This document shows positions 42,379 to 51,587 of a DNA stretch of 64,000 nt, in pieces. Source of the DNA: Negadavirga shengliensis (GTDB taxonomy: Bacteria; Bacteroidota; Bacteroidia; Cytophagales; Cyclobacteriaceae). The notes beneath the pieces were generated by a model. The model saw nothing but the letters and a program-made list of their open reading frames with translations, made no database searches and had not been told where the DNA came from. The stretch spans positions 186,001 to 250,000 of the forward strand of contig NZ_JBHSJJ010000008.1 in NCBI RefSeq assembly GCF_042652345.1. The letters run 5' to 3'. The position numbers and the translations under genes are program-made. Position 1 is the stretch's first letter. Each line of letters begins with the position of its first letter.

Positions 42379-43517
42379 GATTGAGGCTGACTTTTGAGAA
42401 TTTTGGCGAGGTTAAAGGACAGGTCAAGAAACAGGATCTTTGTGTTGGCATTTCTTTCAAGGTGATAATGGGCCTCATTGAGCTTCTGGTAAATCTGCAT
42501 GATTTTTTTCTCATTGAGCACATGGGTGCTGAGTTTGCCGATAAATTCCCTGTCTTCAATGCTGCTGCGCATCAGGTGCTCCGTCTGTGCCTTGTTCAAA
42601 AGGCATTCCCTCATGGTATTGATTCCCGTCAGAATCAACGTTTTCTGGACTTCCTTATTCATGTCCGCCAAAGCTTCTGATTGAGACAGGATATTGTTGA
42701 TATCCACTGAGAAGCAAAGCCTAAGCCAATCCCTAAACAGGACGGTATTTCTGTCCTCCACTCCCCCGGACAAGATGTAGGCTTCTCTCATATTGCCATC
42801 TGCCAGGGGGGATATCTGCCCGGCGGCTTCTTTGCTGCACATTCCCTGAGCTACCAGATGGGACTGTATTTCCTCATCTGTAAATCCCCTGACCATGATT
42901 TTTTGTGTGCGGGACTGTATCGTCGTAAGCAGGTTTTCCGGTTGATGGGAAACCATCAGAAAGAGGGTTTTGGCAGGTGGCTCTTCCAGAATTTTGAGGA
43001 TGGCATTTGCTGCAGCCACATGCATGGTTTCCGGTGCCCATATCAGCATCATCTTATATCCCCCTTCGAATGATTTCAAAGAAAGGGTTTTTATGATTTG
43101 TTTTGCGGCCCCTTTGGAAATGGCCATCTGCTTTTCGAAACCCGAGTGAACACTCCAGTCATACAGATTGCCATAGGTCTTTCCCAAGGCAAACGAACGC
43201 CATAAAGCCAGGGTGTCTATTTGTTTTTTATTTTCCGTATCATCCTCCTTAACCAGGCTGCTCGGGATAGGGAAGGAAAAATTCACATCAGGATGGACCA
43301 GCTTTTCCATTTTCTGACAGGAACTACAGCTACCGCAGGCATCGTTTTCCCCTTTTTGCTCACAGTTGATGTAGGTGGCCAACGCCAGCGCCAGCGCCAG
43401 GTTCGCACTGCCTTCCCTGCCATGAAACAACAGGGCATGGGCCAGATGATCTTTTTGTATGGCATGGACCAGCTTTTCTTTGGTTTCCTGCAAGCCCGGT
43501 ATGGATGAAAACAGCAT
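42375..43517 (-). CDS. holB: DNA polymerase III delta' subunit
   Basis: The ATG at 43517 gives 380 residues; the longer frame runs through the upstream gene. Marks are GLQETKEKLVHAI, AHALLFHGREGSANLALALA (a Walker-A-like loop that has lost the GKT), the zinc-binding Cys set CEQKGENDACGSCSSCQKM, ANAILKILEEPPAKTLFLMVSH and TTIQSRTQ (sensor 1/SRC-like). Delta' is the fixed end of the clamp-loader ring. It lies 16 bases after the GlmU-like gene. Confidence 0.9.
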   Translation of the reverse strand: MLFSSIPGLQETKEKLVHAIQKDHLAHALLFHGREGSANLALALALATYINCEQKGENDACGSCSSCQKMEKLVHPDVNFSFPIPSSLVKEDDTENKKQIDTLALWRSFALGKTYGNLYDWSVHSGFEKQMAISKGAAKQIIKTLSLKSFEGGYKMMLIWAPETMHVAAANAILKILEEPPAKTLFLMVSHQPENLLTTIQSRTQKIMVRGFTDEEIQSHLVAQGMCSKEAAGQISPLADGNMREAYILSGGVEDRNTVLFRDWLRLCFSVDINNILSQSEALADMNKEVQKTLILTGINTMRECLLNKAQTEHLMRSSIEDREFIGKLSTHVLNEKKIMQIYQKLNEAHYHLERNANTKILFLDLSFNLAKILKSQPQS

Positions 43518-43533
43518 TTTTTGGTAACCTTTG

Positions 43534-44730
43534 TTAAAATTCTTTATCCCAGATTCTGTAAGGTCTCGTGATTTCGAAAATCTTTTGTAAAATGGACCTG
43601 TCCGTTTCGTCAAAGACTTTTCCTTTGAACTCCATGGCCTTGCTGGCCGTCTCTTCAAATTCCCTAAGCTTAAAGGTGCTGAATCCTGCCGCCCCTCCCC
43701 AGGCAAATGAAGATACAAATTTGCGGGGGAAGCCTTCGCCAAACACATTGGCCCCGACTCCCACTACTGTACCGGTATTGAGGATGGTTCCTATGCCAAA
43801 TTTAGCATGATCACCTACTATCGAACCACAAAACTGAAGCCCGGTATCCGAAAAACCTCCCTTTGTGTAATCCCATACTTTCACCGGTCTGTGGTTGTTT
43901 TTCAAGTTGGAAGTCACCGTGTTGGCGCCGAAATTGCACCATTCACCGACCACACTGTTTCCCATATAACCATCGTGGGATTTATTGCTGAAGCCGAAGA
44001 AAACGGAATTGGATACCTCACCGCCAACTTTGCACCCTGGGCCTACCGTAATATCTCCCCTCATCTTGGCCCCCATACTGATAGAAGAACCTTCACACAG
44101 CGCAAATGGTCCCCGGATCACCGAGCCCTCCATGATCTCCGTGTTCTTCTCGATGTATATAGGCCCGTTTTCGGCATTTAATATGGCTGCTTTTATTTTG
44201 GCGCCTTTTTCTATGAAGATATCCCGTTCATTGTACATGTGGGTATAAGGGTCCTCCGTCCCCCATGATACCCGTCTTTTGGTGAGCAGGTCATAGTCTT
44301 TCCTTATTTCACTGCCGTTGTATTGGAAAATATGCCAGCTTTTTGTCACCAGAGTAGCTTGATCCAACAGGGTAACTGTTTTTTGCGGAATATGGGTGGT
44401 TTTCAGATACGAGGGGTCATCAAGGTAAGTCGCCAGCAGGGTATCATTGTGCCAAAGGGACCCATTTTTTTCCAATTGGGAAATGGCCCGCAATACCGCC
44501 TCATCCGGGCAAAGCGCACCATTGATATACAGTGAAGGGCCTGTTCTGGCAGAAAACTTCGCGCCCAAATATTCCTGAGTGTGAAAACCGACGGGGCTTT
44601 GCAGATGCTTCTCCCATTTTTCACTGATTTTTAGTATCCCGACCCGGATATCAGCCACAGGCCTTGTAAAAGTCAAGGGCAACAGGTTGCCTCTTATTTT
44701 AGGATCATCAAACAGAATAACGTTATCCAT
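43534..44730 (-). CDS. GlmU-like sugar-nucleotidyltransferase/left-handed beta-helix protein
   Basis: The 398-residue protein joins an NTP_transf_4-type N-terminal domain (RGNLLPLTFTRPVADIRVGI, about 1-160) to a left-handed parallel beta-helix of hexapeptide repeats (about 185-350, e.g. GAKIKAAILNAENGPIYIEK and GSSISMGAKMRGDITVGPGC). The usual G-x-G-T-x-M pyrophosphorylase loop is not visible at the N-terminus. Database names for such proteins vary between glucose-1-phosphate thymidylyltransferase and GlmU family; activity is unproven. A terminator sits just before its start and holB follows 16 bases on. Confidence 0.82.
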   Translation of the reverse strand: MDNVILFDDPKIRGNLLPLTFTRPVADIRVGILKISEKWEKHLQSPVGFHTQEYLGAKFSARTGPSLYINGALCPDEAVLRAISQLEKNGSLWHNDTLLATYLDDPSYLKTTHIPQKTVTLLDQATLVTKSWHIFQYNGSEIRKDYDLLTKRRVSWGTEDPYTHMYNERDIFIEKGAKIKAAILNAENGPIYIEKNTEIMEGSVIRGPFALCEGSSISMGAKMRGDITVGPGCKVGGEVSNSVFFGFSNKSHDGYMGNSVVGEWCNFGANTVTSNLKNNHRPVKVWDYTKGGFSDTGLQFCGSIVGDHAKFGIGTILNTGTVVGVGANVFGEGFPRKFVSSFAWGGAAGFSTFKLREFEETASKAMEFKGKVFDETDRSILQKIFEITRPYRIWDKEF

Positions 44731-44734
44731 GGCA

Positions 44735-44775
44735 CAAAAATAAAAAAGTCTACCGGAAATAAACTTTCGGTAGAC
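44735..44775 (-). terminator. Rho-independent terminator of rpmE2
   Basis: GTCTACCG (44748-44755) pairs with CGGTAGAC (44768-44775). On the minus strand the stem is followed by TTTTTTATTTTT, 27 bases after the rpmE2 stop and just upstream of the GlmU-like gene start. Confidence 0.88.
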
Positions 44776-44802
44776 CTAATCTCTGTCAGAAAAGGAAAAA
44801 TC

Positions 44803-45048
44803 TTATTTTTTCTTATATCTTCTGTTGAATTTCTCAACCCTACCCGCAGTGTCCAGAAGCATTTTCTTACCGGTATAGAATGGGTGAGAAGCAGAACTAA
44901 CCTCAACCTTCACCAAAGGATAATCTTTTCCATCCTCCCAAGTGATGCTGTCACTGGTTTCTATGGTGGATTTGGTTATGAATTTATAATCGCTGGAAGT
45001 GTCATAGAATACCACTTCTCTGTAATTAGGATGAATGTCTTTTTTCAT
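44803..45048 (-). CDS. rpmE2: 50S ribosomal protein L31, type B
   Basis: The ATG at 45048 gives the normal 81 residues, beginning MKKDIHPNYREVVFYDTSSD; the 14 codons upstream in the open frame have no match. The type B form lacks the CxxC zinc site of ordinary L31, as here (no cysteine). Positions such as FYTGKKMLLDTAGRVEKFNRR are typical of the C-terminus. It replaces or substitutes the zinc form and often is the only L31 in this phylum. It has its own terminator. Confidence 0.95.
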   Translation of the reverse strand: MKKDIHPNYREVVFYDTSSDYKFITKSTIETSDSITWEDGKDYPLVKVEVSSASHPFYTGKKMLLDTAGRVEKFNRRYKKK

Positions 45049-45260
45049 TGTATTGCCTGTTATTTTCTCCCATTTCAAATTGAGGCACAAATTTACCCCT
45101 TTTTATCATTCCCTCCAAAACTTTGCGTTCTAAATGTGAATAACTTGAGTAACTTTGCCCTCTTTATCGATAGAATGGTCCTCATTGGCCATAAACATCA
45201 TCGAAAAAGACTATATTGGCCGCTGTATTTTCAAATAACTTGTCAAAAATTTCTTGAAGC

Positions 45261-46931
45261 ATGAGGTTATTTTTTGTGCTGGGCTTAGTCATTTTAACGG
45301 GGATGGTCCACGTTCGGGCACAGAGTGCATATATCCCCTATAACAGGGATTATTATCATCTTATTGATCGTTATGAGATCCTCAATGGAAGCTTCTCGGG
45401 AACCTTTCATACGGGGACCAAGCCTTATAGAAGAGATCAGTTAGCGGATTTTTTGAAGAATTTTGAGGAAAACCTATTTATGGAGAGCCGGTCGGACCTT
45501 TTTAATCTCCGGTACCTCCGCCAGGACAGCTGGGAATTTCATGAAGAAGAGGCCCCGGTTGCAAAAAAAAGCTTGGGAAAGAACTTTTACAAAACCCCGT
45601 CAGATTTTTTTTATTACCGGGACAGCGTTTTTGATGTGCATGTAAACCCCGTAATTTATTTCCAGGGAGGTGTCGAGACTGGAAGGGATTGGAGGTTTAG
45701 AAATACAAGAGGGGTAGAAGTCAGGGGCAGCATTGACAGAAAGGTCGGCTTCTATACTTTTCTGACATCCACGGATCTGGTATACCCCGGCTGGGTCAGG
45801 GAGTACGCGGTCTACAATGGCGCTGTGCCGGGAGAGGGTTTTTGGAAGCGCTACGGCAACGAGGGATACAGTTATTTTTCAGCCATGGCCTATGTGGACT
45901 TTCAGGCGACCAGGCACATCCATGTACAGATGGGGCAGGACCGGAACTTTATCGGCGAAGGGTACAGGTCATTGATTCTATCTGATTTCTCCAATCCCTA
46001 CATGTTTCTGAAAGTCAACACCAAAGTATGGAAACTTGATTTCACCAACCTCTGGGCCCAGATGAATGCGGACATTATTTATGAGAGGGGTTTTCCCACC
46101 GATGGCAGGTATCCCCAAAAATGGTTTTCCCTTCACAGACTGGGCATGAATCTCGGCAAAAGATTGAATATAGGCCTGTTTGAATCCGTAATGGCCAACC
46201 GGTTGGACTGGAATTATTTGAACCCTTTGATTTTCTATCGATGGGTAGAACACCAGTTGGGGACCCCGGATAAGGTCATGATGGGTGCGGATTTAAAATG
46301 GAACCTGGCCAGGAATATGCAGGTGTACGGTCAGTTTGTTTTGGACGAATTCGTTTTTGATGAGTTTTTCAGGATAACCGGCCGCGGGTCGAGGAGAAAC
46401 AAGCATGGCGTTCAATTGGGGTATAAATACATAAATGTGGCAGGGATCAACAATCTTGATTGGCAGCTGGAGTATAACCAGGTCAGGCCCTTTACCTATC
46501 AGGAAAAATTTGAATATCAATCGTTCAGCAATTACAGGACCCCTCTGACTCATCCACTTGGAGCGAATTTCAGGGAAGCAGTGACCATCATCCGCTACCA
46601 GCCCATTCCCAGGCTGAGTTTTCAGGGAACCTTTATGTATCAATATTTCGGCACGGACCCTTCCCAGGAGGACAATTATGGAGGCGATGTTCTCAAAAAC
46701 AGGCTGGATAACAGCACAGCACTTTTCGGGAATTATATAGGTCAGGGGGATAAAAACCACGTTGCCATGGGTTCTGTACGCTCCAGTTATATGCTGAAGC
46801 ACAATCTTTTTTTAGAATTTTCCCAGGCCATCCGGGCGCTAAAAAGGCCGGCGGAGGATGGGATGGAAACCACTGGGTTTGGTCAGGTGTCTTTGCGGCT
46901 CAACATGGCCAGGTTTGATCACCATTTTTAA
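45261..46931 (+). CDS. Wzi-like capsule assembly outer-membrane barrel
   Basis: The 556-residue protein has a signal peptide (LFFVLGLVILTGMVHVRAQ) and an N-terminal helical/strand segment (YNRDYYHLIDRYEILNGS), then about 18 predicted transmembrane strands with aromatic ends, e.g. VHVNPVIYFQGGVETG, FYTFLTSTDLVYPG, HIHVQMGQDRNFIGEGYRS and WKLDFTNLWAQMN. The GQDRNFIGEGYRS region resembles the Wzi/Cap family of lectin-like barrels that attach surface polysaccharide. It ends in LNMARFDHHF with a terminal Phe. The ligand is not known. It is monocistronic by position. Confidence 0.8.
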   Translation: MRLFFVLGLVILTGMVHVRAQSAYIPYNRDYYHLIDRYEILNGSFSGTFHTGTKPYRRDQLADFLKNFEENLFMESRSDLFNLRYLRQDSWEFHEEEAPVAKKSLGKNFYKTPSDFFYYRDSVFDVHVNPVIYFQGGVETGRDWRFRNTRGVEVRGSIDRKVGFYTFLTSTDLVYPGWVREYAVYNGAVPGEGFWKRYGNEGYSYFSAMAYVDFQATRHIHVQMGQDRNFIGEGYRSLILSDFSNPYMFLKVNTKVWKLDFTNLWAQMNADIIYERGFPTDGRYPQKWFSLHRLGMNLGKRLNIGLFESVMANRLDWNYLNPLIFYRWVEHQLGTPDKVMMGADLKWNLARNMQVYGQFVLDEFVFDEFFRITGRGSRRNKHGVQLGYKYINVAGINNLDWQLEYNQVRPFTYQEKFEYQSFSNYRTPLTHPLGANFREAVTIIRYQPIPRLSFQGTFMYQYFGTDPSQEDNYGGDVLKNRLDNSTALFGNYIGQGDKNHVAMGSVRSSYMLKHNLFLEFSQAIRALKRPAEDGMETTGFGQVSLRLNMARFDHHF

Positions 46932-47035
46932 GGGATTGAAGATGGCTTTCGTTACATTATGCATAAGTAAGGATAGGTGCGGATGGGGATAGCCATAAAA
47001 AGTCATAAATTGCGGCTTGATTCTGAAGCTTTCTT

Positions 47036-48868
47036 ATGGAAACTTATTTAAGGATACTTTCCTACGCCAGACCTTACAGAAGGTATTTCCCGTTTTATGT
47101 GGTATACGCGTTGTTGTCGATCATTTTCGGCTTGTTGAATTTCACCTTGCTCAAACCGCTTTTTGACGTGATCTTTGAACAAGTGGGGCCTGGGGAGCTT
47201 GAGCAGTACAGCCAGAAACCTGAGTTTTCCCTTTCCATACAATATTTCCTCCACCTTTTTAACCATTATTTTCTCCAGGTGGCCGCTCTTTATGGGAAAT
47301 TCGGAACGCTGGTATATGTCTGCTCCATCATTGTGGTGTCCGTCTTTCTTTCCAACCTATTTGCCTATTTATCCGGCGTGGTTTTGGCAAAGGTCCGGGC
47401 AGACATTATTAAAGGGATGCGGATGAACATTTTTGACACGGTGTCAAACATGCACATGGGTTATTTTTCCGATGAGCGGAAAGGCGATCTGATATCAAAA
47501 ATGACCAACGATATCCAAGAGGTGGAAAACAGCATAGTCCAATCTTTGAGGGTGGTTTTCAAAGAGCCGGTAACGGTTATCCTTTATTTTTCCGTTTTGT
47601 TTTTCATGTCGGTCAAACTTACGGTGTTTACGATCCTACTTATTCCCGTCTCCGGTGCCATCATCGGGTACGTCACTAAGCGCCTGAGGAAAACAGCGGT
47701 ACAAAGCCAGGAATCATTAGGTAGAATCGTGAATATCCTTGATGAAACCATTTCCGGGATGCGGGTGATAAAAGCCTTTGGGGCAAAAGAGTATATTAAG
47801 GATAAATTTGATCAGGAAACGGGCTACTATGCCGCGGTAAACATCTCCATGGCCAGAAAGAATGAGTTGGCCTCCCCGATCAGCCAGTTTTTGGGGGTGT
47901 CAGTGGTAGCCGGAATACTGCTTTATGGGGGGTATTTGGTACTGAACAACGAATCGGCATTAAGTGCAAGTGAATTTATCGCCTATATCATTCTTTTTAC
48001 CCAGGTATTGAATCCCGCTAAGGAAATTTCACGGGCGCTGAGCAGCATACAACGTGGCCTGGCTTCGGCCGAGAGGATATTTGCCGTGGCGGACTCAAAA
48101 CCCAAAATAGTGTCTTCTCCCCAGGCGAAATCACTGAAGTCCTTTGAAAAATCCATCACTTTTGATCAGGTAGGTTTTGCTTACCAGGATAAAACGGTAT
48201 TAAAAGGCATAAACTTTGTGTTGGAAAAGGGCAGGACCATTGCATTGGTCGGTCCCTCGGGCGGAGGTAAATCAACCATTGTGGACCTGGTCCCGCGTTT
48301 TTATGATCCCAATACGGGAAGTGTAAAGATAGATGGCGTGGATATAAAGGAATACAGACTGGATGACCTAAGGAAGTTGATGGGAATTGTAACACAAGAG
48401 TCTATTTTGTTCAATGACACGGTATTCAACAACATCGCTTTTGGCATGCCGGAAGCCTCGGAGGAAAGCGTTGTGGCTGCCGCGAAGGTGGCCAATGCGC
48501 ATGAATTTATCATGGAGTTGGAAAATGGCTACCACACCAATATAGGCGAGCGGGGGACCAAGCTTTCGGGAGGGCAGCGGCAGCGGCTGAGCATAGCCCG
48601 GGCGGTTTTGAAGAATCCCGCCATCCTGATATTGGATGAGGCTACGTCTGCCCTTGATTCTGCCTCGGAGCGACTGGTTCAGGAGGCGCTGGGCAAGCTG
48701 ATGGCCAACCGGACATCCCTGGTAATAGCCCACAGGTTGAGCACCATACAGCATGCCGATGAAATCCTTGTAATCGATGGCGGAAAAATCGTGGAAAGGG
48801 GTAATCATCATGAGTTGATGGACAAAAACGGATTGTATAAGAAACTTTCCCTAATCCAGTCTTTTTAG
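47036..48868 (+). CDS. ABC exporter, MsbA-like, fused permease and ATPase
   Basis: The 610-residue protein has six membrane helices within about 1-340 and an ATPase domain with Walker A GPSGGGKST (about 408), signature LSGGQRQRLSIARA and Walker B AILILDEATSALD, followed by the H-loop AHRLSTIQ. Such half-transporters form homodimers; MsbA flips lipid A in Gram-negative bacteria. Here it is followed by a small TM protein gene. The substrate is inferred to be lipid or LPS because of the MsbA-like layout, but multidrug types look similar. Confidence 0.88.
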   Translation: METYLRILSYARPYRRYFPFYVVYALLSIIFGLLNFTLLKPLFDVIFEQVGPGELEQYSQKPEFSLSIQYFLHLFNHYFLQVAALYGKFGTLVYVCSIIVVSVFLSNLFAYLSGVVLAKVRADIIKGMRMNIFDTVSNMHMGYFSDERKGDLISKMTNDIQEVENSIVQSLRVVFKEPVTVILYFSVLFFMSVKLTVFTILLIPVSGAIIGYVTKRLRKTAVQSQESLGRIVNILDETISGMRVIKAFGAKEYIKDKFDQETGYYAAVNISMARKNELASPISQFLGVSVVAGILLYGGYLVLNNESALSASEFIAYIILFTQVLNPAKEISRALSSIQRGLASAERIFAVADSKPKIVSSPQAKSLKSFEKSITFDQVGFAYQDKTVLKGINFVLEKGRTIALVGPSGGGKSTIVDLVPRFYDPNTGSVKIDGVDIKEYRLDDLRKLMGIVTQESILFNDTVFNNIAFGMPEASEESVVAAAKVANAHEFIMELENGYHTNIGERGTKLSGGQRQRLSIARAVLKNPAILILDEATSALDSASERLVQEALGKLMANRTSLVIAHRLSTIQHADEILVIDGGKIVERGNHHELMDKNGLYKKLSLIQSF

Positions 48869-48898
48869 TATATTTAGGAGAGCTAAACCCTGATAGAT

Positions 48899-49252
48899 AT
48901 GAAAAAGTTGAACAATATATTCCAGCTATTAACGGCCTTGTTTTTTGGTGTAGGGTTGGTTTATTTCCTCACTTATGAAAGAATGTGGGGAGGGTACCCG
49001 GAGTCGGCCCATGTGGTGACCTGGTTGCTGGTCGGTTTGGTGATATTTTTGGCGGCTTGGGGTTTGAGTATGTGGTATATGAGTAATTTGAGTAAAAAAA
49101 TCAAACAACTCGAGTTGGATAAGAAAGAACTGAAGGCCATGGTGTTTGATTTGGAGCGAGGCGTAAAAATGGGGCAGATAGATAAAAAAATAGAAACCCC
49201 GCCGGATGACAAAGAGTCTTCATCCATCAAACCCAGGGAAAATTTTAAATAA
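48899..49252 (+). CDS. Small membrane protein with coiled coil, unknown function
   Basis: The 117-residue protein has two membrane helices (FQLLTALFFGVGLVYFL and VVTWLLVGLVIFLAAWGL) and then a coiled coil (SNLSKKIKQLELDKKELKAMVFDLERGVK) with a charged tail. I recognise no family. It lies 30 bases after the ABC exporter gene and before yifB; it might be a cotranscribed accessory. The name is left open. Confidence 0.65.
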   Translation: MKKLNNIFQLLTALFFGVGLVYFLTYERMWGGYPESAHVVTWLLVGLVIFLAAWGLSMWYMSNLSKKIKQLELDKKELKAMVFDLERGVKMGQIDKKIETPPDDKESSSIKPRENFK

Positions 49253-49339
49253 TGTTTGGAAATCGGTGAAGGCTTGACCAAATATTATGTATATTCAACA
49301 TTGTTTTAATGCTATATTGTTTGATTTAAAATTTTAGTA

Positions 49340-50878
49340 ATGGTCGCTAAAACTTTTGGCAGCGCGGTATCCGGTGTGGATGCCAAGCTTATCACCATTG
49401 AAGTAAATGTAGGTCAGGGGACCAGTTTTTATATGGTAGGTCTTCCTGACAGCGCGGTTAAAGAAAGCCAGCAGAGGGTTGAATCTTCCCTCAAATTTTT
49501 TGGATACAGAATGCCGAGACAAAAAGTTGTCATCAATCTGGCCCCTGCGGATATCAGAAAGGAAGGGTCTTCATACGATCTCCCCATTGCCATGGGAATT
49601 CTGCAAGCCTCAGAACAGGTGTTTTTCCCTGCTTTGGAGGATTACATCATTATGGGGGAGCTGGCCTTGGATGGGAGACTCAGGCCTATTAAGGGCGTAT
49701 TGCCTATAGCCATAGAAGCGAGGAAGAAGGGATTTAGGGGATTCATACTCCCCATGGAAAATGCCAGAGAAGCTTCTATTGTCAATAACCTTGATATAAT
49801 AGGTGTGGATACCCTGGAGCAGGCCATCCATTTTTTGGAAGGAAAGACGGAGATCGCCCCGATGGTCACCGATACCCGGAACGTGTTTTATGATTCGCTG
49901 CAGGATTATGCTTTTGACTTTGCGGATGTACAGGGTCAGGAAAACATCAAAAGGGCCATGGAGATCGCAGCCGCCGGCGGCCATAATGTGATCATGATCG
50001 GTCCGCCGGGTGCGGGCAAAACGATGCTCGCAAAAAGGCTGCCGTCTATATTACCTCCATTAAGCCTCCATGAGGCGTTGGAAACCACAAAAATCCATTC
50101 CGTAGCGGGGAAGCTGGGGCCGCAGGATTCACTGATAGCCCAGCGCCCTTTCCGGTCGCCCCATCATACGATCAGTGACGTGGCATTGGTAGGAGGAGGA
50201 GGGAACCCACAGCCTGGAGAAATATCCCTTTCCCATAATGGAGTACTTTTTTTGGATGAGCTGCCGGAATTCAAAAGAACCGTGCTGGAGGTGATGCGGC
50301 AACCTTTGGAAGAAAGAAAAGTGACCATATCAAGGGCTAAAGTCTCCGTAGACTTTCCAGCCAACTTCATGTTGATCGCCAGTATGAACCCCTGTCCCTG
50401 CGGTTATTATAACCACCCCGAGAAGGAATGTGTATGTGGGCCGGGAGTGGTTCAAAAATACCTCAATAAGGTCAGCGGACCCTTATTGGATAGAATTGAC
50501 CTTCATGTGGAGGTCACTCCTGTTAAATTTGAGGAAATGACTTCCGATAGAAAATCAGAGTCCAGCAGTTCAATCAGGGAGAGAGTGGCCTTAGCCAGGG
50601 AAAATCAGGTGGATAGATTTGCTGAAAGCCCCGCCATTTATTGCAATGCCATGATGCCTTCCCACATGGTAAAAGAGGTATGCAAAATCAATGCAGCTGG
50701 AAAAACATTGTTGAAGACAGCCATGGAAAGACTGGGCTTGTCCGCCAGAGCATACGACAGAATCTTAAAAGTTTCGCGCACTATCGCGGACCTTGCGGCT
50801 TCTGAAGAAATCAAAGTAGAGCACCTTGCAGAAGCCATCCAATACAGGAGTTTGGACCGGGAAGGATGGGCTGGTTGA
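49340..50878 (+). CDS. YifB/ComM family Mg-chelatase-like AAA ATPase
   Basis: The 512-residue protein has an N-terminal Lon-like domain (about 1-180: GVDAKLITIEVNVGQGTSF in pieces, VVINLAPADIRKEGSSYDLPIA), an AAA+ core with Walker A GPPGAGKTML (about 218), GEISLSHNGVLFLDELPEF and MNPCPCGYYNHPEKECVCGP, and a C-terminal helical lid (RAYDRILKVSRTIADLA). The relative ComM is a branch-migration helicase in natural transformation. The gene is common in genomes with or without competence. It has a 87-base spacer upstream. Confidence 0.93.
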   Translation: MVAKTFGSAVSGVDAKLITIEVNVGQGTSFYMVGLPDSAVKESQQRVESSLKFFGYRMPRQKVVINLAPADIRKEGSSYDLPIAMGILQASEQVFFPALEDYIIMGELALDGRLRPIKGVLPIAIEARKKGFRGFILPMENAREASIVNNLDIIGVDTLEQAIHFLEGKTEIAPMVTDTRNVFYDSLQDYAFDFADVQGQENIKRAMEIAAAGGHNVIMIGPPGAGKTMLAKRLPSILPPLSLHEALETTKIHSVAGKLGPQDSLIAQRPFRSPHHTISDVALVGGGGNPQPGEISLSHNGVLFLDELPEFKRTVLEVMRQPLEERKVTISRAKVSVDFPANFMLIASMNPCPCGYYNHPEKECVCGPGVVQKYLNKVSGPLLDRIDLHVEVTPVKFEEMTSDRKSESSSSIRERVALARENQVDRFAESPAIYCNAMMPSHMVKEVCKINAAGKTLLKTAMERLGLSARAYDRILKVSRTIADLAASEEIKVEHLAEAIQYRSLDREGWAG

Positions 50879-51096
50879 GATACGGCAGGAACAAACTGTA
50901 TTTTTTCTTAAAAATATCCCAGAGGGTTGGAATAATCCCATAAAATTCTTTTATTAGGTATCAGAAAACCCTACTGCCCTGCTTCACTGGTTGCCGTCAT
51001 TCATAGAATAATTTCCATCTTCAAAAACAACCTGTATGTCCATCAGGAATCAGGTGACCGGCAGTAACGCTCGGGAAATATTAGAAAAGTAATTTT

Positions 51097-51579
51097 ATGT
51101 GGTCAAAAGAAAGAAAAATTCAGGAGGAAATGGAAATGGCCAGTGCTATGTCTGTATTTGCTGCGGGGCTTTGTGTCACGGGGAATATTGAGGCCAACGG
51201 AGATATCCGGATTGATGGGAATGTGATGGGAGATGTGATGGCGAAAAAGAAGGTGATCATAGGAATGGGCGGGTATATCAAAGGAGATATCCATGCTGCT
51301 GAAGTGTGCGTGATGGGGGAGGTTCTGGGGAATTTTTATGTCAGCGGGCTGGCAAGGTTTTCGGCAGAAGCAAAGGCAAAGGGGTTGATTTATTCGGAGA
51401 AAATAGAAATCGAAGCGGGTGCTGACATGGAAGTCTCCCTTCTGAAATTCAAAGACTTGGAAGATGCAAACGCCGGCAAGGAGCTTAAAATCGGCAAATA
51501 TGGCGACAGGCCTGTCAAAGAACCTGCCGGGACGGGAGATAAAAAGCCGATACAATCTGATACAATAAAAAGCCGGTGA
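51097..51579 (+). CDS. Bactofilin (polymer-forming cytoskeletal protein)
   Basis: The 160-residue protein has an N-terminal helical stretch, then the bactofilin beta-helix, seen as repeats of about 17-18 residues: GLCVTGNIEANGDIRIDGNV, GDVMAKKKVIIGMGGYIKGD and AAEVCVMGEVLGNFYVSG. A charged tail follows the core. Bactofilins make nonpolar filaments that scaffold envelope-growth enzymes. No M23 peptidase or other usual partner gene lies next to it. The stop lies 8 bases before the convergent PLP gene stop. Confidence 0.9.
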   Translation: MWSKERKIQEEMEMASAMSVFAAGLCVTGNIEANGDIRIDGNVMGDVMAKKKVIIGMGGYIKGDIHAAEVCVMGEVLGNFYVSGLARFSAEAKAKGLIYSEKIEIEAGADMEVSLLKFKDLEDANAGKELKIGKYGDRPVKEPAGTGDKKPIQSDTIKSR

Positions 51580-51587
51580 GATCCGGT

